A stretch of DNA of 64,000 nucleotides from Natrarchaeobaculum aegyptiacum (GCF_002156705.1 NZ_CP019893.1:3720001-3784000), one strand, 5' to 3'; shown: positions 17,760 to 26,380, counted from the first letter of the stretch. A program made the numbers and translations. Notes: a model not told the origin generated them from the sequence alone.

Positions 17760-18311
17760 ATGGCCTCCGATACCGAGAACACGTCGATCGTCGGCATCAG
17801 TAGCTCCTGGGGGTGGCCTATCGGTGGCGCCCTCGGTGGGGCACTCGGCGCGGCGGCGTTCGGCCTCCTCATGTGGATCTTCGATCCCGACGTCCTCGCG
17901 TCCGCCATCCCCGCGATCTACGGCCTCGAGCCGATCGGCGTCGTCGGCTGGGGGATCCACATCGCACACGGAATCGTCCTTGGGCTCGTCTTCGGCTTTC
18001 TCGTCACCCGGGGACCGATCCTCGGGATCGTCGCGACCTCGGCGGAGACCGACGCCCTCTCGAGAACCGGTATCGCGTTCCGCGTCGTCGCCGCCGGATT
18101 CGTCTTCGGGCTGGCGATCTGGGCGATCCTCCCGGTGCTCGTGCTTCCGGTCTGGGTCGAAGCCATCGGCGCCCAGGCCGCCGCGGACTTCCCGGCTGCC
18201 GCCGTCGAGAGCATGCTCGGCCACCTCCTGTTCGGGCTGGTCCTCGGAATCGTCTTCGCAGCGACGATCGATCTCGGCGATCGACCGGCCCAGTCACCGT
18301 TCGAGGAGTAG
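17760..18311 (+). CDS. four-helix integral membrane protein, unknown function
   Basis: The 183-residue product has four hydrophobic segments: residues about 18-40, 57-78, 108-130 and 155-175. It begins with a short Ser/Thr-rich tail and ends with an acidic C terminus. Glycines are frequent in the helices (WPIGGALGGALGAAAFGLL; HIAHGIVLGLVFGF), and helices two and four each contain a similar HxxHG/GHLLFGLVLGIVF pattern, suggesting an internal duplication of two-helix units. I do not recognise the family. The ATG at 17760 is preferred to an in-frame start at 17730 because a TATA-like run lies between them. Confidence 0.65.
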   Translation: MASDTENTSIVGISSSWGWPIGGALGGALGAAAFGLLMWIFDPDVLASAIPAIYGLEPIGVVGWGIHIAHGIVLGLVFGFLVTRGPILGIVATSAETDALSRTGIAFRVVAAGFVFGLAIWAILPVLVLPVWVEAIGAQAAADFPAAAVESMLGHLLFGLVLGIVFAATIDLGDRPAQSPFEE

Positions 18312-18677
18312 TTCAATGCCCCTCGGCAGGTCGGTCGCCCACGCCTCGATCGACGGCAGCGGTCCGATTCAGTCCTCGAGCGGCGGATAGGCCGCCGAGC
18401 CGGCAGGCTCGAGCCCGACCACGTACGCCGGCTGGTCGTCGCTGGCGTCGACGGTAACCAGTTCATCGGCTCCCTGCGGAAACTCGAACTGCCCGATCAG
18501 GACGGTGGCGACGATTCCCGGGCCGACGGTGCCGTTACCTCGTCACCCTCGTCGTATCGCTCTCTGTCGGTGCCACGCTCGAGGGTAACCACTCGGGTAC
18601 AGCAGGGAGATAGCCCGGACGTGCAAGTTCGAAGATGGCACAGACTACTCAGTCTGGACGGTTCGACGAAGCAGGAG
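18312..18677. other. gap between membrane-protein gene and tRNA-Gly
   Basis: This 366-base stretch contains only the frameshifted minus-strand remnant at 18369-18592. The rest shows no open gene; the bases directly 3' of the tRNA contain no T-run that would mark a terminator. Confidence 0.5.
18369..18592 (-). pseudogene. frameshifted remnant of a small soluble protein gene
   Basis: Reading the minus strand from 18592, one frame gives VVTLERGTDRERYDEGDEVT and then drifts into low-quality sequence and a stop. Starting near 18535 a second frame takes over with GTVGPGIVATVLIGQFEFPQ, then GADELVTVDASDDQPAYVVG, ending at a TGA at 18369-18371. The two parts read as one continuous acidic protein if a 1-base indel near 18525-18545 is corrected. 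The downstream frame has no start codon of its own. It lies just downstream of tRNA-Gly in the same direction. It could be a true pseudogene or a sequencing error; I cannot decide. Confidence 0.5.
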
Positions 18678-18751
18678 TGCGGGGCCCGGAATTTGAATCC
18701 GGGTTGAGAGCTTGGAAGGCTCTTGTCATAGCCAGACTAGACCAGCCCCGC
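18678..18751 (-). tRNA. tRNA-Gly (anticodon TCC)
   Basis: On the minus strand the 74 bases fold into a full cloverleaf. The acceptor arms are GCGGGGC and GCCCCGC. The D arm is GTC/GAC with a GG-containing loop. The anticodon stem is AGAGC/GCTCT with loop CTTCCAA (anticodon TCC). The variable loop is 4 bases, and the T arm is CCGGA/TCCGG with loop TTCAAAT. The discriminator base is A and CCA is not encoded. There is no intron. It reads GGA and, by wobble, GGG codons. Confidence 0.95.
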
Positions 18752-18858
18752 GCAGCTACGAATTCGACTGGACCCGTTAAGTCTCTTCCCATTTTCACTC
18801 GATGGAGACTCCTCGAGCGACCGGCGACGTGTACGGTAATCTATGAAGGGCATCCGCG

Positions 18859-19287
18859 TCAGCGAGGAGGAACGTGAGTCCCGCTGGCTCGAGACGCGAG
18901 GTCGTCGAATCGGTCGAGCGCCGCCCCGGTCAGTGGATAGTCGTCGTGGTAGGGGTCGACGCCCGAGACAGTGCGGATGGCGTCGGCAGCGGACTCGTAA
19001 CCGTCGTCGACGATGTCCTGAACGAGTACCGGCATCCCGGCACGGTTGCAGAGTTCCCTCGCCGCCGCGCGACCGGCCCAGATACGTCCAGCCTCGGCGT
19101 CGGCGACGATGAGCGCGAACGGGACCTCGTCGAACTGTGCCTCGAGAAACGCCTGTGCTGTGGGGTCGTCCCAGCGAACGACGCCGACGGTCTCGAGCTG
19201 TCGCACCGCGGTCGAGGACGCAGAACAGAACGGGCAGTCGCCGTCGTACAGGAGGACGCCCGTGAACGGTCGGTCTGTCGTGGACAT
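18859..19287 (-). CDS. DCC-family (DUF393) thiol-disulfide oxidoreductase-like protein
   Basis: The 142-residue product begins with the family signature VLLYDGDCPFCSASSTAVRQL (Cys about residues 18 and 21, in a C-x2-C redox-like motif), then a thioredoxin-like alpha/beta core ending in a Tyr-rich segment DPYHDDYPLTGAALDRFDDL. Family members are thought to be thioredoxin-fold proteins, but few have a defined role. On the minus strand a TATA-like TACTATAGCC lies about 20-30 bases before the start, so the leader is short. It is 107 bases upstream of tRNA-Gly on the same strand. Confidence 0.85.
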   Translation of the reverse strand: MSTTDRPFTGVLLYDGDCPFCSASSTAVRQLETVGVVRWDDPTAQAFLEAQFDEVPFALIVADAEAGRIWAGRAAARELCNRAGMPVLVQDIVDDGYESAADAIRTVSGVDPYHDDYPLTGAALDRFDDLASRASGTHVPPR

Positions 19288-19499
19288 GGTGTGGCGGCTA
19301 TAGTAGCCACTGCACGTCAGTGCACACCTGATCGCCAGACGGATCGGCGATCAGTGTGTGAATCGTTGCAGTTGGTACTATAGTGGCGGCCTACGCCTGA
19401 ACTGCTGGGTCGAATCCGTCGCCGCAGGCCGATTCGACCCTGCAGTCGACGCTCGGGACGGTACTGAGTTCTGACTGGTACTCGAGTGCAGGCAATCGG

Positions 19500-19871
19500 C
19501 TAGCCGAGTTTCGACTTTCCGGGCGGATTGTCGTGATCCGCCCGATGGCGCAACAACTCGCCGTACTGTTCGACCTCGAGGATGCAATCGGCCCGCGGTT
19601 TCGCGACGCAGGTCAGGACGAACCCCGCGGCCTCGTCCTCGGGATAATATCGTTTCGCGTCACCGTGGTCGACCTCACCCTCGAGCAGGCGGGCACCGCA
19701 GGTGATACACCAGCCCTGCTGGCAATCCGCCGAGAGCCAGAGCCCCTCGGCACGAGCGGCCTCGAGGATCGACTGGTCCGCTCGAACCTCGATCGTGACG
19801 GATTCGCCCGCCTGCTCGAGGTCGGCGTCGTCGGGCACCCGAAGTTCGACCGTCCAGATCGTCTCGGTCAC
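19500..19871 (-). CDS. 2Fe-2S ferredoxin, plant/halobacterial type
   Basis: The 123-residue protein is a small electron carrier. The cluster ligands are C-x4-C-x2-C in ADCQQGWCITCGARLLEGEV plus a later Cys in FVLTCVAKPRADC. Beta-grasp features precede it: SVTIEVRADQSILEAARAEG. Translation probably starts at the GTG at 19871, about 27-30 bases after an A/T-rich CATATTTC on the minus strand; no ATG lies closer in frame. It is shorter than the classical halobacterial ferredoxin and lacks its long acidic N-terminal insertion. The redox partner is unknown; the adjacent divergent gene is an NAD-dependent SDR. Confidence 0.85.
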   Translation of the reverse strand: MTETIWTVELRVPDDADLEQAGESVTIEVRADQSILEAARAEGLWLSADCQQGWCITCGARLLEGEVDHGDAKRYYPEDEAAGFVLTCVAKPRADCILEVEQYGELLRHRADHDNPPGKSKLG

Positions 19872-20005
19872 GTGCTCTCCACGTTCGCCATCTCGAGAGA
19901 AATATGCTGTGCGCGCGACAGCCGAGTGGACAGCCACGCCAGCCCCGACCGGAGCAAGAAGTCGCGTGCCGCGGCTCTTTTGGCCGAGAGGTCGACCAAC
20001 CCCGT

Positions 20006-20812
20006 ATGACAAACGTCGCGATTACCGGCGCGTCCGGGACCGTTGGACGGGAAGTCGTCGAGGCCTTTTCGGGCCGCGACGAAGACCTCACGCTCTTTTC
20101 CCACAGTGAAACCGAAGACCTCGAGACGACCACGCTCGAGATCGAAGACAGCGAGGCGTTCGTCGACGCACTCGAGGGCCAGGACGTGTTGATCCACCTC
20201 GCGGCGAACCCGAGCCCCGAGGCCGAGTGGGACGGCGTCGCCGGCCCGAACGTCGACGGCGCGTACAACGCTTACGCCGCGGCCATCGAGAACGACCTCG
20301 AGCGGGTCGTCTTCGCGAGTTCGAACCACGCAGTGAACATGGCGAACACGGTGTCGCCGGTCCGGCCGGAATCGACCGTCGGCCAGCCGACAGTCGTCCA
20401 CCCGGACGATCCGCCGGACCCGGACACCTATTACGGCGTCACGAAGGTCTTCGGCGAAGCGCTCGGGTCGTACTACGCGAAGCGTCACGCACTCGAGGTG
20501 GTCTCGCTCCGGATTGGCTGGCTGCTCACCCGCGAGGAACTCCGCCAGGAGGTCGAAGGCCGCGACGGCGCTGGCGAGAATTTCGCGCGGGCGATGTGGC
20601 TCAGTCCCGACGACTGTCGGCGACTCGTCGTCGCCGCGGTCACGACGGCCCTCGAGTCGAATCCGACCGTCGCCCACGGCATCTCCGCGAACGCCGATCG
20701 ATTCCTCTCGCTGACCCAGACGATGCGCGAACTCGACTACCGTCCCCGCGACGATTCTCGAGCCGTTCTCGAAGACGAGACGAATCACCGGGACGGCGTG
20801 CACAGGAGATAA
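20006..20812 (+). CDS. extended SDR / NAD-dependent epimerase-dehydrogenase family protein, Azf-like
   Basis: The 268-residue product has the N-terminal Rossmann motif TGASGTVGREVVEAF (T-G-x-x-G-x-x-G), the catalytic Tyr-x3-Lys in TYYGVTKVFGEALGSYY near residue 142, and a preceding Ser/Asn pair in VVFASSNHAVNMAN. The motifs FASSNHAV, ALEVVSLRIGWL and AMWLSPDDCRRLV resemble the haloarchaeal NAD-dependent glucose-6-phosphate dehydrogenase (Azf) and uronate dehydrogenases in the same subfamily, as far as I recall those sequences. The substrate could thus be a hexose phosphate or another sugar derivative. Start chosen at the ATG that begins directly before the Rossmann strand. Confidence 0.78.
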   Translation: MTNVAITGASGTVGREVVEAFSGRDEDLTLFSHSETEDLETTTLEIEDSEAFVDALEGQDVLIHLAANPSPEAEWDGVAGPNVDGAYNAYAAAIENDLERVVFASSNHAVNMANTVSPVRPESTVGQPTVVHPDDPPDPDTYYGVTKVFGEALGSYYAKRHALEVVSLRIGWLLTREELRQEVEGRDGAGENFARAMWLSPDDCRRLVVAAVTTALESNPTVAHGISANADRFLSLTQTMRELDYRPRDDSRAVLEDETNHRDGVHRR

Positions 20813-20965
20813 CAGGTCGGCTGGTCCGATTCGACTCGAGGGCCGATATCGGTCGGGGTTGGCCCCACCGATCACAGACGAGAGGGGCGCTTTCGGTCAC
20901 CGCTCGAGTCGACAGTCAGTTTTCCGACCGAAAGACCGAATATCCGAACGAATCAACAGTCTCGT

Positions 20966-21268
20966 ATGTCGACGACGGTTGGCGATTCGACGGGATATGT
21001 ACCGAACTTTCAGATGTCAGCGATCGGATATATCATAGCGGCGTTGCTGATCGTCGTCGTGCTTCCCGTTCTCCCGGTTATCGTCCTCGTGTGGATTCTC
21101 TGGCGCGTCTTCGTGGCCGAGGACGCGACCGAATCGCGGTACGAGACTTGGCGAGAAGAACGAACCGCGAGAAGCGCCTCGAGTGAGACCGAGAGCACGG
21201 ACGAGCGTGACGAGGCGGACGAACTCGAGGACGAAGCAGACGCAGACGACGACTCGACCGATTCCTGA
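20966..21268 (+). CDS. small membrane-anchored protein with acidic tail
   Basis: The 100-residue product has one long hydrophobic stretch (about residues 19-48, IGYIIAALLIVVVLPVLPVI then VLVWILWRVF) that could form one or two helices, followed by about 50 polar residues rich in Glu, Asp, Ser and Arg. No lipobox or signal cleavage motif is evident. The tail probably faces the cytoplasm given the charged residues right after the helix. Not recognised beyond this description. It has its own TATA-like surroundings (GAATATCCGAACG), and the next gene faces it. Confidence 0.55.
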   Translation: MSTTVGDSTGYVPNFQMSAIGYIIAALLIVVVLPVLPVIVLVWILWRVFVAEDATESRYETWREERTARSASSETESTDERDEADELEDEADADDDSTDS

Positions 21269-21399
21269 GACGGCCTCCGGTCCCTGTTCACCGCCGACCG
21301 GAGACGGGGCCAGGTGTACCCGACTGTTCTCTCTGCCCACTCTCGAACCGTCGTCGCAGCTACTCATCCGGTCAGGCATCGAGGGACAGTGTGTCCCGA

Positions 21400-21756
21400 T
21401 CACTTCGCTGCCGTTCCGCTCGCACGCCGTAATCGCACGGTGACGAACGCGACGTAGCCACCGCCAGCGAGCAACAACAGATATCCGGCGAGAATCCGAG
21501 GACCGCTCGATCCCGGGGCGAGAACGAAGAGTCCGAGGGCGGCGCTCCCGTGGGCGAGTGCGAAGTCCTGGCGGCCATAGGCCCCGTGGAGGATCGCCAG
21601 TGCGGCGAACGTGGCCCCGAAGACGGTGATCGCGAGCGTGGTCGCGTCGATTCCAAACAGCGATCCACCCAGATACGCCCCGTAGGCGTAGAGTCCGATG
21701 GCAACGACCGTTCCGACGCCGATCACCGTCCCCTGTACGTCCTCGGACTCCGCCAT
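21400..21756 (-). CDS. small four-helix membrane protein, unknown function
   Basis: The 118-residue product has four predicted membrane segments near residues 10-30, 38-58, 65-82 and 86-106. Gly and Ala dominate, with an acidic N terminus (MAESEDVQ) and a short basic C terminus (RLRRASGTAAK), so both termini are likely cytoplasmic. I do not recognise a catalytic or transport motif. It converges with the small membrane protein gene at 20966 and stands 177 bases from the DUF5817 gene's 3' end. Confidence 0.6.
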   Translation of the reverse strand: MAESEDVQGTVIGVGTVVAIGLYAYGAYLGGSLFGIDATTLAITVFGATFAALAILHGAYGRQDFALAHGSAALGLFVLAPGSSGPRILAGYLLLLAGGGYVAFVTVRLRRASGTAAK

Positions 21757-21933
21757 TTCGTCGTGATTCGCGGCCGGGGCTGAAAGCCCTGCCGTTCCCG
21801 GTCGATCCAGCGCCCCACCGTCGCGTAATCGCGACCGCCGACTGACGATCTCATACGCTTTGCTGTAACGATTTACCGGCGCAACCGTGACCCGTCCTGC
21901 GGTGTCGGCGAAAATGACATACAGCAGATCGTA

Positions 21934-22458
21934 TCAGAGGAGTCGATATTGTCCTCGATTCTCGCTGACCGTGCCCTGCCTGACCAGTTTCTCGAGGGCG
22001 TCGGTGACGTACGCCCGGGAGACGCCGTACTCGCTCGCGTACTCGACTACCTCGTCTTCGGTCGGTCGGTCGAGGTCGGCAAGTGCCTGTTCGACGATTT
22101 CTCTCTTGCTGCCACCTCCAGTCGACCCCCGTTGATCGCGTTCACCGGCCGCTTCGAGTTCCTCGACGTCCAGCCCTGACGCCTCGAGGTACTCTGCGTC
22201 GTCGACGACTCCATCTTCGACCTCCGCCTCGAGGTCGCTGTAGGAGGGGAGGGACGCGAAGGCCTCGCCTTCTCCCTGCCGGTTCGCGAGCATGGAGGCC
22301 CGGACCTCCCGGGCGTGGTCCCGGTCGTCGGTCTCGACGAACTTCTTGCGCTTCTCGTAGGCACGGCGAGCGCCACAGCGGGGACACTGCGTGGTCTTCG
22401 ACCGGCCCTCGATGATCCAGAGATTCGAACACTCGCTGCACCCGACGACTGCGTACAT
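21934..22458 (-). CDS. zinc-ribbon plus winged-helix protein (DUF5817-like)
   Basis: The 174-residue product begins with a zinc ribbon: CSECSNLW near residues 7-14 and CPRCGARRAYEKRKK near 24-38, giving two C-x2-C knuckles. A charged middle region follows. The C terminus (residues about 118-174) is a winged-helix-like segment containing KREIVEQALADLDRPTEDEV and YVTDALEKLVRQGTVSENRG. The architecture suggests a nucleic-acid-binding regulator or RNA-related factor; it resembles a conserved haloarchaeal family that I recall as DUF5817. The ATG at 22458 is chosen because the ribbon starts at once; longer upstream reading adds Arg-rich sequence without conservation. Confidence 0.7.
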   Translation of the reverse strand: MYAVVGCSECSNLWIIEGRSKTTQCPRCGARRAYEKRKKFVETDDRDHAREVRASMLANRQGEGEAFASLPSYSDLEAEVEDGVVDDAEYLEASGLDVEELEAAGERDQRGSTGGGSKREIVEQALADLDRPTEDEVVEYASEYGVSRAYVTDALEKLVRQGTVSENRGQYRLL

Positions 22459-22664
22459 CGCTCGAGTTACCCGTTCTCGGCGAGCGTACGTCAACGTTCG
22501 GCTCCCGCAGTGAACGTAGTCGCGGTACCGAACGAGACGACGTGATGGAAACAAGCAAATCCGACATTCTACAGACACAATTCAACACATGGGTACGGTT
22601 CAGATACCGCCCAGTTGCTGGGTGCGAAGAGGTGTTCGTCACACTGACAGACGACCCTCGCTAT

Positions 22665-22676
22665 TATTGATCAATA
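22665..22676. promoter_or_regulatory. 12-bp perfect palindrome in the tandem-DoxX promoter
   Basis: TATTGATCAATA is identical to its reverse complement. It sits 40-51 bases before the ATG at 22716, in a 50-base A/T-rich patch (about 22662-22705) that stands out from the GC-rich surroundings and should also contain the TATA box. The position just upstream of the core promoter suits an operator or activator site. Confidence 0.45.
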
Positions 22677-22715
22677 GATTAATTTTAATAACTATCGCAA
22701 TAATTGAAAAGGGGC

Positions 22716-24116
22716 ATGCTAACCAATTCGACCGATACGCTGTCGGACCGAGCAGGTCCCTGGATCGCGTTCGCAAGAGTGTTCGCAGGGCTCCTGTTAC
22801 TGTACGAAGCCACGGTCGGTGGCTGGTGGAAACTCGGATCGGTCTCGAGCGGCCCGAACCCGGACTGGGTCGAACCCGGAGCCGGTGGACTCGGCCCGTT
22901 CGTCGGAACCGAAGTCCAGTCGGTCGCCGACCGTGCGATCGATGAGGGGACCTACGGCTGGTTCGCCACTCTCCTCGAGGCGGTCGTCCTCCCGGTTCCG
23001 GAAGTGTGGACTGCGCTCGCGATGTTCGCACAGGTCGGGGCAGCGATCGCACTAATCGTTGGCTTCTGGACGCGACCCGCAGCGGCGATTACCGTCCTGT
23101 ACTTCCTGCCCGTGTTCCACTTCGGGATGATCCGGACGTCGCCGCTGTTCGCCGTTCCAATCGCGTTCGCGTTCGTCGCAAACGCCGGTCGCTACTCCGG
23201 CCTCGACGGCTATCTCTGGAACCGTCCCGACGCCCTCGGGCGGATAACGAGAGCGCTCAACGCACCGGTGCCGATCCAACGGTCGTGGTATCCCACGATC
23301 GCCGCCGGGTTCGCCGTCGTCGCAGTGTACTATCTGCTGACGATTCCCGAAATGGCCGATACTCGCGTCCACCTCACCGCCCTCGAGATGACGGTTTTCG
23401 CAGGACTCGTTGCCGGTGGTTGCTCGTTCGTATTCTACGGTCGCGAGCCGACGACGGTCGCCGCAGACGCCCTCCGGGTGTTCGTCGGCTACCGGTTCCT
23501 TCAGGAAATTGTCGTTCGATCCGAGCCCGGTGCGAACGCGCTCCCGGGCTGGGCTGACGCCGAGGCACAGACCGCAGTGTTCGAAGGAATCGCACAAGCG
23601 CACGTCCCACCAGTTGCGGCGATCATCGAACTGGCGATCCTCCCGGCGATGGGTGGCTGGGTCGTCGCGTTCGCGATCGTCCAGACCGCCGTCGGCATCG
23701 CGCTGCTCGTCGGGTACCGGACCCGAATCGCCGGAACCGCCGCCGTCGGATACCTCACCCTCCTGACCGCGCTCGGGCTCGTCCGACTCGCTCCGCTGGT
23801 CTTCGCCAGCGCAATCGTCGCCGCGACACTGGCCGGCCGCCACGCCAGTCTCGACGCGATCGCAGGCCGAACGTACCACCCCCCACAGCTCTCCCCGAAC
23901 GTCTCCGTTCCGGCCGCCGTCGCCGGTATCGCCTTGCTCGGGAGCGCGGCGGCGCTCGGAATCGACCCCACCGCTGGATACGGTGACGTCGCAGGCTCTG
24001 TCTCGCTCGTCATGATCGGATTTGGACTCATTGCCCTCGCAATTGCCTCGAGTGACCGTCTCGAGCCTGCAGCGCACCGTCTCGAGACGTCTGGCTCGTC
24101 AGCGAGCGACGACTAA
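22716..24116 (+). CDS. tandem DoxX-like integral membrane protein
   Basis: The 466-residue product consists of two similar halves. The first (residues about 15-170) contains IAFARVFAGLLLLYEATVGG and AIALIVGFWTRPAAAITVLY; the second (about 255-400) contains ALRVFVGYRFLQEIVVRSEP and AVGIALLVGYRTRIAGTAAV. Each half has the four-helix pattern of DoxX/TQO-type membrane proteins, and extra helices lie between and after. DoxX proteins are small subunits or partners in quinone or redox reactions in membranes, but many have no known role. Translation begins at the ATG at 22716. The long A/T-rich upstream region with a palindrome suggests regulation. Confidence 0.7.
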   Translation: MLTNSTDTLSDRAGPWIAFARVFAGLLLLYEATVGGWWKLGSVSSGPNPDWVEPGAGGLGPFVGTEVQSVADRAIDEGTYGWFATLLEAVVLPVPEVWTALAMFAQVGAAIALIVGFWTRPAAAITVLYFLPVFHFGMIRTSPLFAVPIAFAFVANAGRYSGLDGYLWNRPDALGRITRALNAPVPIQRSWYPTIAAGFAVVAVYYLLTIPEMADTRVHLTALEMTVFAGLVAGGCSFVFYGREPTTVAADALRVFVGYRFLQEIVVRSEPGANALPGWADAEAQTAVFEGIAQAHVPPVAAIIELAILPAMGGWVVAFAIVQTAVGIALLVGYRTRIAGTAAVGYLTLLTALGLVRLAPLVFASAIVAATLAGRHASLDAIAGRTYHPPQLSPNVSVPAAVAGIALLGSAAALGIDPTAGYGDVAGSVSLVMIGFGLIALAIASSDRLEPAAHRLETSGSSASDD

Positions 24117-24213
24117 ATCGAATCGAACCGAATCCGGGGCGAACGTTCTCGAAAAGAAATTAGTTACTCGGGAATACCACGGAGTTATATAGTTCAGTTC
24201 GAAAGGACCGCCG

Positions 24214-25578
24214 ATGACAGCGGACGTGCAATCGAGAGGCGGGAGACGGATCGTCGAGTTCGTTCGTCGGCTGGGCCCGACGTGGCTCGCGGGTGCAATC
24301 GCGGCCGGTCCGGCGACGATGGCCAGTTTGCTTGTCGCCGGCGCGAGTTTCGGATACACGCTGCTGTGGGTCGTCGTCCTCTCGGCGGTGCTGGGGACGC
24401 TCGGGCAGTACCTCGCGATGCGGCTGGGCCTGCTAACGGAGGCCGGCATCGTCACGGTGGTCGAAGATCGGCTGGGGTCGTTCTGGGCGTGGATTCTGGT
24501 GATCGACGTCGTGCTCGCGGCGGGGCTTGCCCAGCTTGCGATCATGCTGACCCTCGCGGAAGTGAGCGCGACCATCGTCGCCAGTGCAGGCCTCGGCGGT
24601 GGAACGCTCACCGATCCCCGATTCTGGGGAGTGGCCTGGGCACTGATCCTCGCAGCCGGGCTGGCTGGCGGCGGCTACCGGTTCGCCGAAATCGGAGCGA
24701 AAGTCGTGGTCTCGCTGGTCGTCCTCGCGTTCGTCGCCTCCGCGTTCGTCGTTCCGATCGACCTCGGCGACGCGGCGACTGGACTCGCGCCGATCATTCC
24801 CGACGTCGACGGTGCACTCGTCGCCGCTGGCGTCCTCGGTGGTGCCGTCCACATCACTCTCCTCACAATGCAGAGTTACACGATGCGCGCCCGCGGGTGG
24901 ACCCACGAAGACCGCGACATCGCCACCTTCGACGTCGTGAGTTCGATGCTCGTCGCGTTCGGCATCTTCAGCCTCGCCGTCTTCCTCGTCGCCGCGAGCG
25001 TCCTCCCGGAGGTCGTCGCCGATCCGGCGGCGATCGACGAGATCCAGGCCGCCGAAGCACTCGGCCCCATCGCTGGCGAGCACGCGATGTGGCTCTTCCT
25101 GCTCGGCCTGTGGGGCGCTGCCGTCTCCACGCTCGGCGGTAACACCATCGTCCCGCCGTACCTCCTCGCCGACAAACTCGGCTGGGAACAGTCGATCGAG
25201 GACCCTCGCTACCGGACAGCGATCGTCGTCGTCGCGCTCCTCTCGGCCGTCGGCGCGTTCCTCGGAGCAGCCTTCTTCCAGGTGCTCGTCCTCGTGCTCG
25301 CGTTCGGCCTCGTCGGCACGCCCTTCGCACTCGCCGTGATCCTCTACCTGCTCAACGACCCGGGGGCCGTCCCCGAGACCAACTCGCTCGTGGCGAACCT
25401 CGCCGGCGTGGCCCTCTTCGCCGTCGCGACCGTCCTCGCCGGCGAGTTCGTCCTCGCGGAACTCGAGACCGTCACAGAACCGATATCGGCGTTCGTCGTC
25501 GCCTTCGCCGCGGCGATGGCTCTCGCAATCGTCGGCCTCGTCGTGAAATACGCCCTCGAGCACGCCCGCAACGAGTAG
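24214..25578 (+). CDS. Nramp-related transporter lacking the metal-binding motifs
   Basis: The 454-residue product has 10-11 hydrophobic helices and the Nramp-like first segment RLGPTWLAGAIAAGPATMAS. In canonical divalent-metal transporters helix 1 carries D-P-G-N and helix 6 carries M-P-H, which coordinate Mn or Fe. Here helix 1 reads A-A-G-P-A-T and the helix 6 region reads TLLTMQSYTMRARGW, so neither motif is intact. It is therefore a divergent branch with unknown substrate, perhaps not a transition metal. Fold and length fit the family. It follows the DoxX gene by 97 bases with its own A/T-rich start region (AGTTATATAGTTCAG). Confidence 0.7.
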   Translation: MTADVQSRGGRRIVEFVRRLGPTWLAGAIAAGPATMASLLVAGASFGYTLLWVVVLSAVLGTLGQYLAMRLGLLTEAGIVTVVEDRLGSFWAWILVIDVVLAAGLAQLAIMLTLAEVSATIVASAGLGGGTLTDPRFWGVAWALILAAGLAGGGYRFAEIGAKVVVSLVVLAFVASAFVVPIDLGDAATGLAPIIPDVDGALVAAGVLGGAVHITLLTMQSYTMRARGWTHEDRDIATFDVVSSMLVAFGIFSLAVFLVAASVLPEVVADPAAIDEIQAAEALGPIAGEHAMWLFLLGLWGAAVSTLGGNTIVPPYLLADKLGWEQSIEDPRYRTAIVVVALLSAVGAFLGAAFFQVLVLVLAFGLVGTPFALAVILYLLNDPGAVPETNSLVANLAGVALFAVATVLAGEFVLAELETVTEPISAFVVAFAAAMALAIVGLVVKYALEHARNE

Positions 25579-25645
25579 GGCTACTGCGGCCGGACGTGTC
25601 GACTCACCACCGCATTTCAAGCCCCTCGAGCGCGACGTGAGTTGC

Positions 25646-26380
25646 ATGTCAACGCTCGACGGGGACGTGATCGTGGTCACCGGTGCGAGTCGTGGACTGG
25701 GGCGCGCGATGGCCGAACGGTTTTCGGCCGAGAGAGCCCGCGTGACGCTCACCGCACGTGACGATGACCGACTCGAGGCCGTCGCCAGCGAGCTCCCGGG
25801 CGACTCGCTCGTCGAACCGGCCGACGTTCGCGACAGTGAGGCAGTCGAGCGCGTCGTCGACCGGACGCTCGAGGAGTTTGGCCGGATCGACACGCTCGTC
25901 AACAACGCGGGCGTGAGCCTGCTCGGTATGACCGACGAGCGCACCGAACTCGTCGAGGTAAGCGACGAGGACTGGGAAACGATCCTCGAGGTGAACCTCA
26001 CTGGCGTCTTCTACTTTACCCGCGCGGCGTTGCCCCACATGTACGAGCAGGGTCATGGAACCGTGCTCAACGTCTCCTCGGGACTCGGCCGGCGCGCGAT
26101 CGCGGGTGCCGGGCCGTACGTCAGTTCAAAGTGGGGGCTCGAGGGGCTAACCCGGACGACCGCGCTCGAGGCCGAAGATCGGGGCGTCACGGTCAACGCG
26201 CTCGATCCCGGCGGCCGCGTCAACACCGACATCTGGGCGCACCTCCCGGCAGAAGAACGCGAGCAAATCCTCCAGCCCGACGTGATGAACGACGCCGCGG
26301 TCCTGCTCGCCGCGCAGGGACCAGACGGCGTCACCGGCGAGTCGATGACGGCACAGGAGTGGGAGCGACAGCTGGGGTGA
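25646..26380 (+). CDS. short-chain dehydrogenase/reductase, classical type
   Basis: The 244-residue enzyme has every classical SDR motif: cofactor loop TGASRGLGRAMAERF near residues 11-25, NNAGVSLLG near 88-96, catalytic Ser in NVSSGLGRRAIAGAG and Tyr-x3-Lys in YVSSKWGLEG near 155. The loop after the second strand reads TARDDDRLEAV; the Arg there suggests NADP preference, though this is weak evidence. The substrate cannot be assigned. The ATG at 25646 is used; a GTG nine bases earlier is an alternative. It converges with the glutathione-transferase-like gene. Confidence 0.88.
   Translation: MSTLDGDVIVVTGASRGLGRAMAERFSAERARVTLTARDDDRLEAVASELPGDSLVEPADVRDSEAVERVVDRTLEEFGRIDTLVNNAGVSLLGMTDERTELVEVSDEDWETILEVNLTGVFYFTRAALPHMYEQGHGTVLNVSSGLGRRAIAGAGPYVSSKWGLEGLTRTTALEAEDRGVTVNALDPGGRVNTDIWAHLPAEEREQILQPDVMNDAAVLLAAQGPDGVTGESMTAQEWERQLG

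Noticed and set aside
18635-18877. 80-residue plus-strand frame near 18.7 kb
   Set aside because: It overlaps the whole tRNA-Gly gene in antisense and has no family resemblance.
24433-26001. 522-residue minus-strand frame across the Nramp-like and SDR genes
   Set aside because: It covers two intact genes on the other strand and their gap; no domain is visible.
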